Source: Polytrichum commune (taxonomy: Eukaryota; Streptophyta; Polytrichopsida; Polytrichales; Polytrichaceae). From it: a DNA stretch of 64,000 bases. Below the pieces are notes generated by a model, which was not told the origin of the DNA, did no database searches, and was given only the letters and a program-made list of their open reading frames with translations. Where the stretch lies: positions 1,118,501 through 1,182,500 of the forward strand of contig OX485808.1 in assembly GCA_950295325.1 (NCBI GenBank), written 5' to 3'. A program made the translations under genes and the position numbers. Numbering within the stretch: the first letter of the stretch is position 1; the number at the start of each line of letters is the position of its first letter. Below are positions 53,761 through 64,000 of this stretch, piece by piece.

Positions 53761-54787
53761 ATGTTATTAAAGTGGTAATTTTGGGGTTGGGCTAGTATGT
53801 TATTGCATGTGTCTATTGAGGGGTGGATGGTGATGATTAGAGCGTATAGCATATGGGTTAGTGGTGATTGCCTTTGTGTTAGGATATATTGATGTAGATG
53901 CGGGTAGGTGGTTATTGCTTGAGGGTGTAGTGGGTGTGTGTTTTTTAGTATGGGGGCAAATGTGTTTGCTATGTGTTGGTATTCAGGTTGTAGTTTTATA
54001 GTGTTTGGAATGAAGTAGATGTTGGCTCTTTTTTGTGTGTAGCAGGGTGTGTATGTAGGATGTTAGGCATTGGTCCGGGATTGGGTTCTATGTCCCCGCA
54101 TTTTAGCAATTCTAGTTTGTTAATAAAGTAGTATCCGTGGGAATGAAGTGTTTTTGGATTTTTCATGTTTGTTTTTAGATATATTATGATTGTGAACTTG
54201 GTTGTAGTAAAGAGGTTAGGTATAGCGGGTATGATGTTTTCTATTTGTTTGGGTGAGAAGTGTGAGTTTGTATTTTTTATAGATTTTTGGCTTGTTATTG
54301 AGTTAGGTCTCCAGTTATTTATGAAGTGGTATGTGTTATTATTTGTGTGGCGAGGCCGGTAGGCCGAGGCCATTGTATCTTTTGGGTGAGGTTGGTATTT
54401 TGGATGAGGGTTTAATAGGTGTTTGAAATAGGGTTTGTGATGGTGTTTGATGTTGAGGTGAGGTTTATTTAAGGTGAGTAGTTTATATTTACTTTTTGTG
54501 AATAGATTAGGTAAGGTGATTATTGTATTTTTTGTAGTTTTTGGGAGGTAGTATATAGGTTTAGTATGTTGGTGGGTAGGCTCTGTGATTGTGTTAATGA
54601 TGGGGTTGAGGGAGTGGTAGTGTATATATCTTGTTAGTTTTATTTTGTGGCGAGGCCGGTAGGCCGAGGCCGTATTGTGTACTTTGTTGTATTGGATAGG
54701 ATATTGTTGTATTGTGAGTAAATAGATTTGTTTTTGTGAGTTGTTGGGGGGGTTTTCTTTGTGAATTTTTGATGTTATAGTATTCAT
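53700..54787 (-). pseudogene. LINE N-terminal region with 2A-like motif GDIEPNPGP
   Basis: From ATG 54787 the first 263 codons end at 53996. The octapeptide ASAYRPRH occurs twice, exactly 100 residues apart, from perfect 26-bp repeats (54346-54371 and 54646-54671). LELLKCGDIEPNPGP lies at residues about 225-239 (core 54071-54100) and fits the D-I/V-E-x-N-P-G-P consensus of ribosome-skipping 2A peptides. Skipping would release a 238-residue protein and start the next at Pro239. Beyond 54034 the open sense moves to another frame (RANIYFIPNTIKLQPEYQH) down to about 53715. I cannot assign a domain to the N-terminal product. Confidence 0.8.
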
Positions 54788-54797
54788 GAATACTATA
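54776..54797. other. 22-bp perfect palindrome spanning the start codon
   Basis: TATAGTATTCA followed by its exact reverse complement. The ATG of the 2A-containing ORF (54787-54785) sits in the centre. It could form a hairpin in RNA at the initiation site or mark the element's 5' edge. Confidence 0.8.
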
Positions 54798-54909
54798 GGT
54801 AGGGTTTTATTTTTAGTATATATTACTAATTTAATTATGTTTTTGTTTTTAGTATATAAATATACTATAAGTAATTTATAATTATACGCCGCCGGGATGT
54901 TTGTCGAAA

Positions 54910-57108
54910 TTAGTTTGTCAAGTCCATATTGTTTTCAATTTCCGATATGTCCGGATGAGCCGCTTCGATAGCATCCAAGGTAATCTTCATTTGCCTTTGA
55001 AGGAGTTGTATTTGGAACTTGGAATTCTTGTTTGACTCCGCTTGCACATGGTCGGCATAAACTTTTGCCTCTTGCACAATCTCATCTTTAAGGTTCACCA
55101 TTTCCTTTCGTATTTCATCCGTCCCTTTTTTTACCGCTGCTTCTACCATCTTGTTGAGATCTTTGTTGGTGATGTTTTGGTGCGGTCCATTCTCCAGAGC
55201 TTGGATGGTGTTTGCAAGTGCGGTGTTCACGTCTGAAAATCCAAGTCTAACTAGCTCTTCTTTACTAGGTGCATTTATCCCATCTAGACTTTTTGGATGG
55301 GGGGTAAATTCAACATATTTACCAAATATTTTTTCATTTTTCTTAACAAATTTCTTGTAGACAAACGAGTTGAGGCATTGGACATTGCATGAGCCCGTAT
55401 GCTTCCCGTTCTCAAGTCTAAAGTAAAAACCGAGAACATTTAGTTCTCCCATGCATTTTCGGATTCCTTCTTCGATTTGCATGGTTGTTTTTACCTTATT
55501 GAGGTTACGGGCAATTAGAATGAGTGCATTCTTTCGGGCTTTATCATCTTCTGAGAGTTTTTCGTTACTTGCAAAGTTTACATCTACTATTTCATTGAAA
55601 AACGAAAGTTTGAGTGCTTTAATTCTTTTGGCTTCCTCTGGAGAGGGTGCTTTAATCCAAGCAAACTTTGCATCCGCCGATTTTTGCACATTCGTTATTT
55701 CAAAGTCAAGGCCTCGTTGAAATCCATCCCCAACTATTTCTACAAACAAATCATACCATTCTTTACCCTTGATTGACGGGGTTGTGACTTTGACGGAGAG
55801 CATGGATGCAATTGCAATGGTATCAAAGGATTTACACACTTTGCCTATAGCATGTGTAAATCGTCCAAGCTTGAGGATGAAAGGTCTCAATCCACAGAGA
55901 AGGCCATATCCATCCATTTCAGGGTTTTTAAGGTGGAGTTTAATAATTCCACTCCATCTTTTGGTCCCATGAAAACAAAGGACAGCTATGGGCTCTCCTA
56001 AGACTTCCCCGACCTCTATCTTCATTGTTTTTAGTCTATCATTTGTTAAGTTGAGTATCATATCTCTATCCAATTTTATTCTTTCAATTTCAAAATGGAT
56101 AGATATGTGATAGTCCAAAGCAAATCCATGGTCACCCACTTCCACATCTGAAGGAATCTGGGTGAGATTGTAGTGCATTCCCTCCTTACCATCCGTTCGT
56201 ATAGAAGGCCACTCTTCTTGGGCAACGAACGGAAAGGAGGGAGATGACTCCACCATTTCATGTGCTTCAGACTCACACATACCTTTTTTGACTAACTCAG
56301 TGAAAGAAGGTGTTTGAATGAGAGGCATGTTGGCAAATTTTGCAATTGTGTTCATAGCTTGAAAACCAAGCCAATAGGGGGGGCGTGTTCTCTCAGTGGA
56401 TGCTATTCCTTTAACCTTTTTTTGACTTGACAATACCACATCAAGCACTGGACGTTTTCCACTTGTAGAATCTATATTTTCATTTTCAAACAACTTACGG
56501 GATGATGAGGTTGGAGTGATGGTTGCCATTCTGATATAAGCAAAGCAAACAAACGTTTTGTACTTTAGTTTTGAATGAGGTATACTTCTTATTTTCTTTC
56601 CTCTAATTCCTTTCCACAAATTAAGTTGTGGGCCTCCTAGGAATTGAGAGTGAAAGAAGAAATGATTTGCATGTTCTAACATCATATGAGTACTAGTATG
56701 AGTACAACTTGCATTCATCCTATAACACCTTTTCCTATTCATATGAATCTTCATATTAGTATTTACAAATTGGTTGTAAGTGCTCTTATGTAGATTATGA
56801 TTTGTCACAACTCTAACATTCCATACATCTCCTAAGCATTTGAGGCAAGTATAACTAAAAGCACAAGCATCTACCGTTACTACCACGGATCCATTATTTC
56901 TAATGGAGCATTCATTTATGATATGAACATTAAGGTTGTTATACCATACCTTTGGATTTATGACGTTCTTATATGTGTTTTTAAAGCAAGAGTTTGTAAG
57001 GCATTCCCATGTGGTGTGAGAGTTGACACTATGAGAGTATATCCAGTATGGTGTGGCTAGTACTAGCCACATAATGATAACAAGGTAGGTTGCATATGCA
57101 ACCTTCAT
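54910..57108 (-). CDS. 732-codon ORF of unknown function (possibly 539 aa from 56529)
   Basis: The full reading starts at ATG 57108 with a signal-peptide-like hydrophobic N-terminus (YATYLVIIMWLVLATPYWIY). About 130 Cys-containing residues with N-glycosylation-type sites (NNGS, NASC) follow. The second part starts at Met 197 (ATG 56529, MATITPTSSSRKLFENEN) and reads as an intracellular protein. It has repeats that look vaguely like RNA-binding folds (ALILIARNLNKVKTTMQ, TGSCNVQCLNSFVYKKFV) and a C-terminal helical coiled coil (EIRKEMVNLKDEIVQEAK). A strong splice acceptor (TTTGCTTATATCAG) lies just before ATG 56529 and a donor-like GGTAAGTTT near 57205, so the first 196 residues may be intronic. 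Codon and base use differ from the adjacent LINE, which argues against its being the LINE's ORF1, though the order would fit. I recognise no family. Confidence 0.55.
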   Translation of the reverse strand: MKVAYATYLVIIMWLVLATPYWIYSHSVNSHTTWECLTNSCFKNTYKNVINPKVWYNNLNVHIINECSIRNNGSVVVTVDACAFSYTCLKCLGDVWNVRVVTNHNLHKSTYNQFVNTNMKIHMNRKRCYRMNASCTHTSTHMMLEHANHFFFHSQFLGGPQLNLWKGIRGKKIRSIPHSKLKYKTFVCFAYIRMATITPTSSSRKLFENENIDSTSGKRPVLDVVLSSQKKVKGIASTERTRPPYWLGFQAMNTIAKFANMPLIQTPSFTELVKKGMCESEAHEMVESSPSFPFVAQEEWPSIRTDGKEGMHYNLTQIPSDVEVGDHGFALDYHISIHFEIERIKLDRDMILNLTNDRLKTMKIEVGEVLGEPIAVLCFHGTKRWSGIIKLHLKNPEMDGYGLLCGLRPFILKLGRFTHAIGKVCKSFDTIAIASMLSVKVTTPSIKGKEWYDLFVEIVGDGFQRGLDFEITNVQKSADAKFAWIKAPSPEEAKRIKALKLSFFNEIVDVNFASNEKLSEDDKARKNALILIARNLNKVKTTMQIEEGIRKCMGELNVLGFYFRLENGKHTGSCNVQCLNSFVYKKFVKKNEKIFGKYVEFTPHPKSLDGINAPSKEELVRLGFSDVNTALANTIQALENGPHQNITNKDLNKMVEAAVKKGTDEIRKEMVNLKDEIVQEAKVYADHVQAESNKNSKFQIQLLQRQMKITLDAIEAAHPDISEIENNMDLTN

Positions 57109-58910
57109 TTTGCTTACTATCCTAACAAACCTATCAATGCTATGATGTGTCTAAGACTATGTGTGTGCCTATGTGCAAATAATGAGAAAACAAATTAACG
57201 TGTAAACTTACCAAGCGGATGAAGGGCAGCAAAACGACAGTCAGCAACAGCTCCAGCAGCAACACTTCGCCTTCAATCTCCTTGATGTCCCAGCACCTTC
57301 TTTTCTTCCCTGGCAGACATCTAGGAACTTCTTCGAGCTTGGATAGATTTTTGTTGCACACTGGTCTTCCAACAAGTTGGGTTGTCTCGAAAAGCTCCAA
57401 AGTTTCGTATCTCCAAGCTCCAAGCAGCTCCTCGGCTCCAAGCTCTCTATCCGCTTCCCAGTAGCTCCTCAGTTGAAAGCTCCCCAGCAGCTTCGAATTT
57501 CTCTTGTGGCAGGCTTACTTTTGGTGGCAGTTACTCCTAGGTATCGGTGAACTTCGGTGTAGCAGCCTCGCAACCAACAGCATGAAGAGCTCCGTATCCG
57601 GCAGCAACAACGACTTTCACGTCCACCAACAGCACTTTAATATATCCGGGCAGTAACTTCTTCACTTGCAATAGTTCCCTTCGCAGTGAGTTCGGTAGCA
57701 GTAGAAGCCTCCGTCGAACAGTAATTCGACAAAGGGGCAACCTCGGATCGGCGACAGCAGCAGCCTCGGTTCGACTAGCAACGCCTCAGTTTTGCAGCAG
57801 AAACAACTTCGTGTCCCAGCAGCAACCTCGTGTCCCCAGCCTGTACTTCGGCAACCAAGTTCCTTCTTTCTCTGTTGACAGCTCCAAGGGAAGTTGCTTC
57901 CAATAGAAACAAATCTATTTCTAAATGTTTTACCGCAGTTTCTGATCTCAAGGTTCTTGGGAATAAAGACAACAGTCAACCCCCTCCCCTTTCTCTTCCC
58001 TTATCGGCGAGCTCTCCTCCGGGTTGAATCTTCACCGTTTCAAGATGAATCGTAAGGGGGGAGAGTCGGAACTTCTGCTCTCTTTCACTAAGACTGTAGG
58101 AGGCTATGTATTCTTACTATAGTGCGAAAGTTGCATCAAGATTTTCGGTTCTAGCTAAATCATGTTTCAGACTTCTAAGTTGGGTTTCAAATCTAGTGCT
58201 ACCTTCTGATCCTGGAGGTTGGTATCTACTTCGGCTTTGCTTCTGCTTTCTTTTGGATCAGAGTTGGGGGGTTCATGAACCCTCCTCCCTCTTAAGAACA
58301 ATGCGCGATCTTTCACAAAGCTAGAATGCTGGGATGGATGCTTCTGATTCTCACTAAGAACGAACTAAGTTCTCACAAGTTTGGATTCTCACTAAGCTCT
58401 AAATGTTTCTCTATGAACCCAGGATAAGTGACTTCTCTGTGAACCCAAGATAAGATCTCTAAGTCGTATCAAGATATCCTCAATCACTCCTAAGGTTAGT
58501 GCAGGGTCTCTTTTGAGTGTGTTAGCTCTGATCTAATCACTCACTCCTAAGGTTGTTGTGGACGGTAGCTTCTTTGTTTCGTAGTCTGATCTGTGACTTC
58601 TCCTCCGTCATGGATGCGCTCCTTGGCTGTTTGCAAGTGTTGAGATAGCTCACTTCTCTTGGCTTCCTTGGTTGCGGCGTCGGGGTGTGGGCTGCTGTGA
58701 GGCAGACCTCAGCTTCAATGTAGATCTGGGTTGTGGGTGCAGTCCTCAGCTTTGGTGTAGCTCAGCTCCGGAGTGCAGACTGTGGTGTGGGCTTGGTGTG
58801 GTTATTCGAGTGTGTAGCAGCTTCGATGTGCGATGTCTTCGGTGGGCGGTGGCTTCGGTGGACGGCTACGGTGGTGATGTTTGCTTCTGGCCTTAGGGAT
58901 TTTATAAGTG
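57109..58910 (-). promoter_or_regulatory. GC-rich leader and possible promoter of the 54910-57108 ORF
   Basis: On the minus strand CTTATAAAATCC (58894-58905) is a good TATA box. The following 1.7 kb is GC-richer than its surroundings, CAGCAGCAAC-rich (57240-57900), and has only short ORFs. It ends at a donor-like site near 57205. It could be the untranslated leader of the unknown gene or an LTR-like piece of another element. I found no second copy in the window. Confidence 0.4.
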
Positions 58911-59200
58911 GGCGAGTTGTTCAGGCGGCATCTCTCTATGCCCTTTCAAATTCTGAAGAGGTGGGTGGCCGGGGGGAAAGAGTTTCGGGAGCAGCAGGAT
59001 AGCCGCTTCTACCTTGCCTCTTCCCCCCTTACCTCCAACACCTTCTCAGATCGGACAGGGCTTCGCCGAGAGTGCTCCGATCCTCTATCGGTTCCCCATT
59101 ACCCCTCCTCCAAGCTTCCTACGCACAAAATATATATATAGATATATAGATATATAGATATATAGATATATATATATATATATATATATATTCTAATGAT
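58911..59200. repeat. GC-rich edge and TA/TAGA microsatellite
   Basis: A C/T-rich block (59020-59110) is followed by a run of ATATAGAT and AT units (59127-59191). Confidence 0.7.
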
Positions 59201-61000
59201 TGCACCTATGTCAACTTTTGGAGTTTAGGATCCCAAGGAGATGAGGCAAGGTAGCTGAACACTCTCGACCACCAATCCCTTTTCACAACTCAGGCCAACT
59301 TATTTTTGTGCACAACACAATATCAATCTTTGATTAGTGCTAACATATCATGGTCAAAATCCAACTTCGCCAAATGTCAGTGGCTAGTTGACAACAAGTT
59401 GAGATTGCAAGTGTAGTTAGGCATTACAATCATCAATTACGGGAATCAAGCATTATTGGTTTTATCACCGATCAGTGATTAGAAAGAGAGTAGGTTGTAT
59501 CATGACTATAGACAATACCCACTTGAAAAAAATAAAAAATATGGTTATTTTCGAAAAACCTTCTAAAAAAAATGAATTGCTTCTTATTTCTAATTCTATG
59601 ATTTTTTTCCCCCTCCCATGTGATTGTACCTTAACTGCAAATATGCTCAATTGCTTAACTGATCATGATTGGGTTGACTACCTTATTTCTTTGTAGATAA
59701 TCTAAAAGCGACTTCCTTGTGAAGGTGCAACATTTGAAAACATCACTTTCAAATAGCTTCATGTATGCTTGGTTACCATGAACCAAGCAAGAAAAGAAAA
59801 AAAGGAGAATAACTCCAATTTTAAGCACGGGCATGAATCAGGTGTTTGTTGGAAGTTCATTTGTATGGCACTCCTACTAGCTGACCCAAATTTCCTCCAT
59901 TCTCTTGCTAGGGAGGCAAACATCATCACTTTAGGGCTTATTAAGTATAGACAAGCTTTTAAGTCCACACATGGTTAGGGTTCACCCGCATTTCCCAGTT
60001 AAGCCTTTGTTTAGAGTAAGTAACCACTAAAACTACACTAAATATGATATTTAGTGTCACCAATTCTAAGTGCCTTGCTTAATACTAATTGCAAATCGTG
60101 GTATAGTGTCACCAATACTAAATGTTAACCAACATTATTTGTAATTGCTTGTAATTTTTTTTCTGTGGACTATAGATTTACAATGTTGCAAATATTGTCA
60201 CCTCTCCAAGTGATTTTTTATCCAAATTTCAATCATCTATGACAATATTTCATCAACATTGTAATATTTCATGGTGAAGAGAATAAGCTAACATATTAGG
60301 CAACTAACCTATATCAGAGCTAATTAATCTCATGCCCGCACCACCTAGTTAAATTTTTGGTTTAAACAAAAGCTATCAAACTAGAAGTTGGCTCTGTTAT
60401 GAATCTTGCTTTTGCAGAGAAAATTGAACCATTTCTTCTCCATTTCGCTATGAGATGGACCAACATTGCTTTTTAAAATTACCATACATATTAGATTATA
60501 AACTATTATGATAATAAATAATATTACAATACCATTATCAATGTTCAAGTTTAGGAAAATTAGTATTATTATTGATTACTTATTAATTATTGTGAAACAC
60601 AAATGGTGTGGGCCACAAAATTGATAGTGCCATGTTCAAAATTTGGGTAAGTTGAGTAAAACTTTGGCACATCAACCTTAACTCATGTATGAAATCGGTC
60701 AACCTTTGATTAGTCATAACCAGGGGGTGCATGTGTGAGTTCGAATAGCTAGCATATGAGTTACTTGATTCTCACTAACTCATATAATTAGCCCATTCTC
60801 CTAACTATGTGATTCAAACGATTTGACCATGGTATTAGTTTACTAGCATTTTGGTTAGCTAATCTTTACTAGCTCATAATTTAGCTAATCCTCTTAAGTA
60901 GGTGGTGTGGATGGACCCTTATCTAGTTAGGGAATTTATTTGCATGGAAAACCCCAATATGGTTGGGTAAACAATTGATGATTTAGCAGTATAGCTCGAC
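59201..61000. other. Spacer without identifiable features
   Basis: AT-rich, with only short ORFs (59475-59696, 59759-59978) that lack supporting motifs. A TTTAGTGTCACCAAT phrase repeats near 60051 and 60107, and TTAGCTAATC near 60856 and 60882. Confidence 0.5.
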
Positions 61001-61576
61001 ATGGCACAAGGAACCAAACATGGGTCGGCACAAATCTCAAACAACAAACCAAAGGCTTTATGCTTCCATGAATCAAGCACCTTTGTAGAAGTCTTTTGTT
61101 TGATGAAAAACAGCAGATCAATGCTCCACACAACAAATGGGGATAACCACCCACTAGTTACAGATGAACCAATTGAGTTTGAGAAAAAACTGGTTGAAGT
61201 TCAAGGCTTCATGAAGATTACCGGTCGTTTTAGAAGACTCGTTGGAATATACTTCAAATTAATAAAGAAAAACCGAAAGATCACAACATGTAACCTGTTG
61301 GATTTGGAAACACTAGCTAGGATCTTGACCAACTAAGTTATGCCCAAAAATCTCCCCAAACATGGGCTCCACACAAAGTCTTCACAAAAGGAGCTTCGAG
61401 GTGGCTGGGAAGTTATGAATACATATTGCCTTGCTTGGTGCAGTGGCACTTCTATCTCTTCAGAGCATGTAACTCTAGTAGTACTCTTTCTTTTTTATGT
61501 TCAAAATTCATATGTAAGTCCGTGTGTTGAGCCCAGGTTAGAGATATTGAGAGTGACGATAATTATCATGTTATAA
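61001..61576 (+). pseudogene. Unidentified reading, 192 codons with one stop
   Basis: From ATG 61001 the frame is open to TAA 61334-61336 (FEKKLVEVQGFMKITGRF, CNLLDLETLARILTN). It then continues in the same frame to 61576 (MPKNLPKHGLHTKSSQKELR). The texture is protein-like, but no family is recognised. It may be a transposon or gene relic, or chance. Confidence 0.3.
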
Positions 61577-62419
61577 CATGAAAGGAAGTCTGGAATCCAG
61601 GCCTTTGTACAATAACTTACATCGGGATTTGACTGAAGTCGATACTTGCGTCAAATGAAACTTTGTAACGTAGCCCCTCATCCTGTTCTAAGCAAGCTCT
61701 CAGGTACTGCTTTGGCAAGAGATGTTTGCATATGAAGGTGTGAGGTTTTCTTCTCGAGGAGTGACATATAAGGTGTTGCATCCTTATTTTGCACTATAGT
61801 CCTCAATTGAGCTGCTGTGTTGAGCTTTGCACCGCAAGGTCCATAGACATATATTTTCAGCAGGAGTGGTGATGTCAGTTTTGCATGCGGACGTGGAACA
61901 GAGTCCGGGAAGTTCTGGGAGGCAACCGGTAGATTTCCTGCAAATTTTCATTCATCCCGGTTTTTTTAAAATTTGCCCGGAAGTGGCAGTTAGGTGGTAA
62001 GAGTAGTCGGAAAATTTCCTAGAATTTCAATTTCTTCCGGTGGCATTGCCTCCATTGGCCAATTTCAATTGGCAAATTTCCTACACTAAGAAAATATAGC
62101 CGGTTTTTTTATTTTCATGTATTCTTTGATTTTTTTGTACTTCTAAAGTATTGTTTTGTTCCATATCTCTGTCATGATTTGAACCTGGCTTTGCCCCTAC
62201 CAAATTAGGGCCAGAGATTCAGCCTCCCAAAAATGCACAAACCTAGAATAAGATTCATGCATTTTTGGGAAGCTGGTTAGTACGACATGCCCACACATAT
62301 GCAAAAATCAAAGCATGTGTTAAAAAACATAGAGGAAAGAACATACAATCCACCACTAATAACAATCAAAACATGTGGGAAGAGAATGGAAAGCATAAGA
62401 TGCAACCAAATGCAAGGTA
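61577..62419. other. 3' flank of the hAT remnant, no gene
   Basis: Contains CCCGG-bearing repeats (61920-62080) and an inverted repeat with arms CCCAAAAATGCA and TGCATTTTTGGG at about 62226-62270, loop about 20 bases. This might be near the element's end. Confidence 0.5.
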
Positions 62420-64000
62420 TCAAGACAAATCATCATATACTGAAGTGGAAGTGCTAGATGTAGGACCCGTGGCTGCACCAGACAGATAAGTAGTTGGGTT
62501 AGCATAAAGAAACTTGTATTTTGTTTCATTCTTCCACATGGGTATGGCATCCATCAAAATAGCATCATACTCCTCTTCAGGCCCTTCTAAAGCAACTCTG
62601 AGTAAAGCTTCCAAGTTTTTGCTTCCCAATCTATTCTTTACCTGTGTTTTAATCAAATTTTGAATGCTAAAGGCTCTCTCACATGTAGCAGTGGAAACGC
62701 ATTGCACTCTAGCAATTTCAACAAGAATAAGTAGATTTGGGTACCTTATTTGTAAAGCATGATTCCAAGTAATCATACCCCACAAATCTCGAAAGGTCTT
62801 GTCCCCCCATTCGGTTGTGCATTGCAATTTGAAGGACAAAAACTCCCTCTTACAAGCCTGGACATCTAGAAGAGGAGAGAAAGAAAAACCTGCATGACTA
62901 CGATCAGTTCCATAAAGCTCAAGCAACTTTTCCAACTCAATAATCCCCCAACTCTGCAATCCAACTTGCTTTGATGGCATGTTAGAGGGATTTAGTATCT
63001 TAAAGCAGGAAATCAAGTCATTGTCAGTAAATCTAGCTTGCAAACCATCACAAACAGCCTCAGCAAATGACCGTTGGAATTGTAGAGCTTCTTCTAAGTC
63101 TACTCCCAACCTAGAGCGTTGAATCTCAAAACCATGATACATGTTACCTCGAATCTCTGATGGCAATTTCCTAAGCAATCCACCAAAAGAGCCATACTCA
63201 GGAAACACATGGTAGCCTGATTCTTCGTTGAATGTTTGTGCATTCAAATCTGTAGTTTCCACAATGAACAACATACGAATTTGGGCTATCTCGGAACGGA
63301 CAATACTACCAACAGTGGTCACATCCACAAATTTGCACTGAAATACCTTTGACAACATAGCCAAGCAATGCAAGATGTCAGCAAGGAAATACAATATGTA
63401 GATGAATTTGAACTGCCCTAACATTTGTAAGATTGGAGTGGTTGTATCTGCATCGCGGCCCTTGCAATCATGAAAGAATGTTAACACAGACTCTAAAGAC
63501 TCACATAGGGTTGTTACAGCTTGCCATCGACTCAACCATCTAATTTTGTGGTAACGCTTCATTGATTTCTTAACATCAAAGAACTCCTCTTGAAGTTTAG
63601 AAAGACCATGCTTGCGCTTGCTAGACTTGTTGAAAAACCCAGCAATTGAATTCAAGAGAGAATCAACTTGGGAAGATATTACCTTGCAATCAGGAGACTT
63701 GGCTGCGTCCAAGGCCGCCAAATTCGTTCGATGAGCAACGCAGTGACATGCTAAAAGGTAAGGATTTACCTTCTCCTTGATTTGGGCAGCCACTCCCCTT
63801 GAATTGCCCACCATGGTGCTGGCACCGTCACTCCCAAATCCGACAAATTTGTTCAAGTCCAACCCCTACTTTCGGATGCTAGAAATCAAGGTCTCATAAA
63901 TCATTGTTGAGTCCTTCTTGCCTTCTTCAATCTGCAACAAGCCAAGAAACAAAGTAACCGGCAAACCCTCCTCAATGATGGTGGCAAACACGACAAGGTG
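62420..64000 (-). pseudogene. hAT-superfamily transposase (ZNF862-like/DUF4371 type), C-terminal part
   Basis: The minus strand enters at the right edge with FATIIEEGLPVTLFLGLLQ and reaches a TAG at 63866-63868. It then reads 480 codons: NKFVGFGSDGASTMVGNSRG (second catalytic Asp region), LLACHCVAHRTNLAALDAAK, RYHKIRWLSRW (the W-L-S motif common to this group) and the hAT dimerisation domain VQCVSTATCERAFSIQNLIK with VKNRLGSKNLEALLRVAL. The tail is Ser/Thr-rich. This order matches animal and plant zinc-finger-862-like hAT transposases. The N-terminal part and BED finger lie beyond the window. Apart from the TAG the frame is intact, so the element is moderately young. Confidence 0.9.

Larger units (their letters stand above)
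46593..54890 (-). mobile_element. LINE (non-LTR retrotransposon) with 2A-like motif
   Basis: The minus strand carries, from right to left, an AT-rich 5' region, a reading with GDIEPNPGP, AP endonuclease, reverse transcriptase, RNase H, a CCHC finger, a 3' UTR with a short GC hairpin (46622-46642) and a (CTAT)n tail (46593-46616). The coding frame is nearly continuous from 54787 to 47050. It shifts at a six-base T run (54029-54034) and at a seven-base G run (53712-53718), and has one TGA (51598-51600). Coding DNA is very poor in G on the sense strand, so the plus strand is rich in G and T. RT phrases such as RGTIQGDTFSPYLF differ from the usual plant L1 pattern. The right boundary is uncertain. 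I found no target-site duplication. Confidence 0.85.

Noticed and set aside
54910-57108. ORF1 of the adjacent LINE
   Set aside because: Order and strand would fit, but base composition changes sharply at about 54890 and splice-like signals lie upstream; left as unknown.

Overview
This window is nuclear DNA of a land plant, built almost entirely from transposable elements. The evidence is plant-type Ty3/gypsy and Copia fragments, hAT and PIF/Harbinger transposase remains, tRNA-derived SINEs, pogo-like MITEs, many AT-rich spacers and no bacterial-style gene packing. I cannot name the species. The amount of LTR-element and duplicated sequence suggests a large genome, such as a gymnosperm or fern, but that is inference.

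Layout. 1-4400: a decayed minus-strand Ty3/gypsy element (protease, zinc-knuckle and gag pieces, leader, primer-binding site, 5' LTR stump). 4404-18915 (copy A) and 19453-45951 (copy B): a direct tandem segmental duplication. Both copies share a Copia gag remnant, degenerate tandem repeats, a pogo-like MITE, a SINE array, one small conserved host-like gene, members of a hairpin-forming repeat family, a second SINE and a dead PIF/Harbinger transposase. After duplication, copy A gained a 1364-bp solo LTR (4567-5930, TSD CCTAG) and a MITE, while copy B gained a complete 14,679-bp Ty3/gypsy element (21158-35836, TSD GCCCA). Each copy preserves the empty site of the other's insertion.

The 14.7-kb element has two 1883-bp LTRs in which I found no difference. 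It carries gag, protease, RT, RNase H and integrase broken by two in-frame stops, plus an intact 963-codon extra ORF between pol and the 3' LTR. Identical LTRs with a broken pol suggest recent mobilisation in trans.

46593-about 54890 is a minus-strand LINE with AP endonuclease, RT, RNase H and a CCHC finger. Near its N-terminus it carries a 2A-like motif (GDIEPNPGP), which is unexpected in a plant LINE. 54910-57108 is a 732-codon ORF of unknown function with a GC-rich leader and a possible TATA box upstream. 59190-62400 is largely featureless. 62420-64000 is the C-terminal part of a hAT transposase pseudogene running out of the window.

The only sequence that looks like a host gene is the small ORF present in both duplicates (10835-11254 and 39670-40020, minus). 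Its coding core differs strongly between copies although the flanking DNA is nearly identical. Clear Trp-to-TGA changes recur in four unrelated elements, which fits C-to-T decay of silenced DNA.
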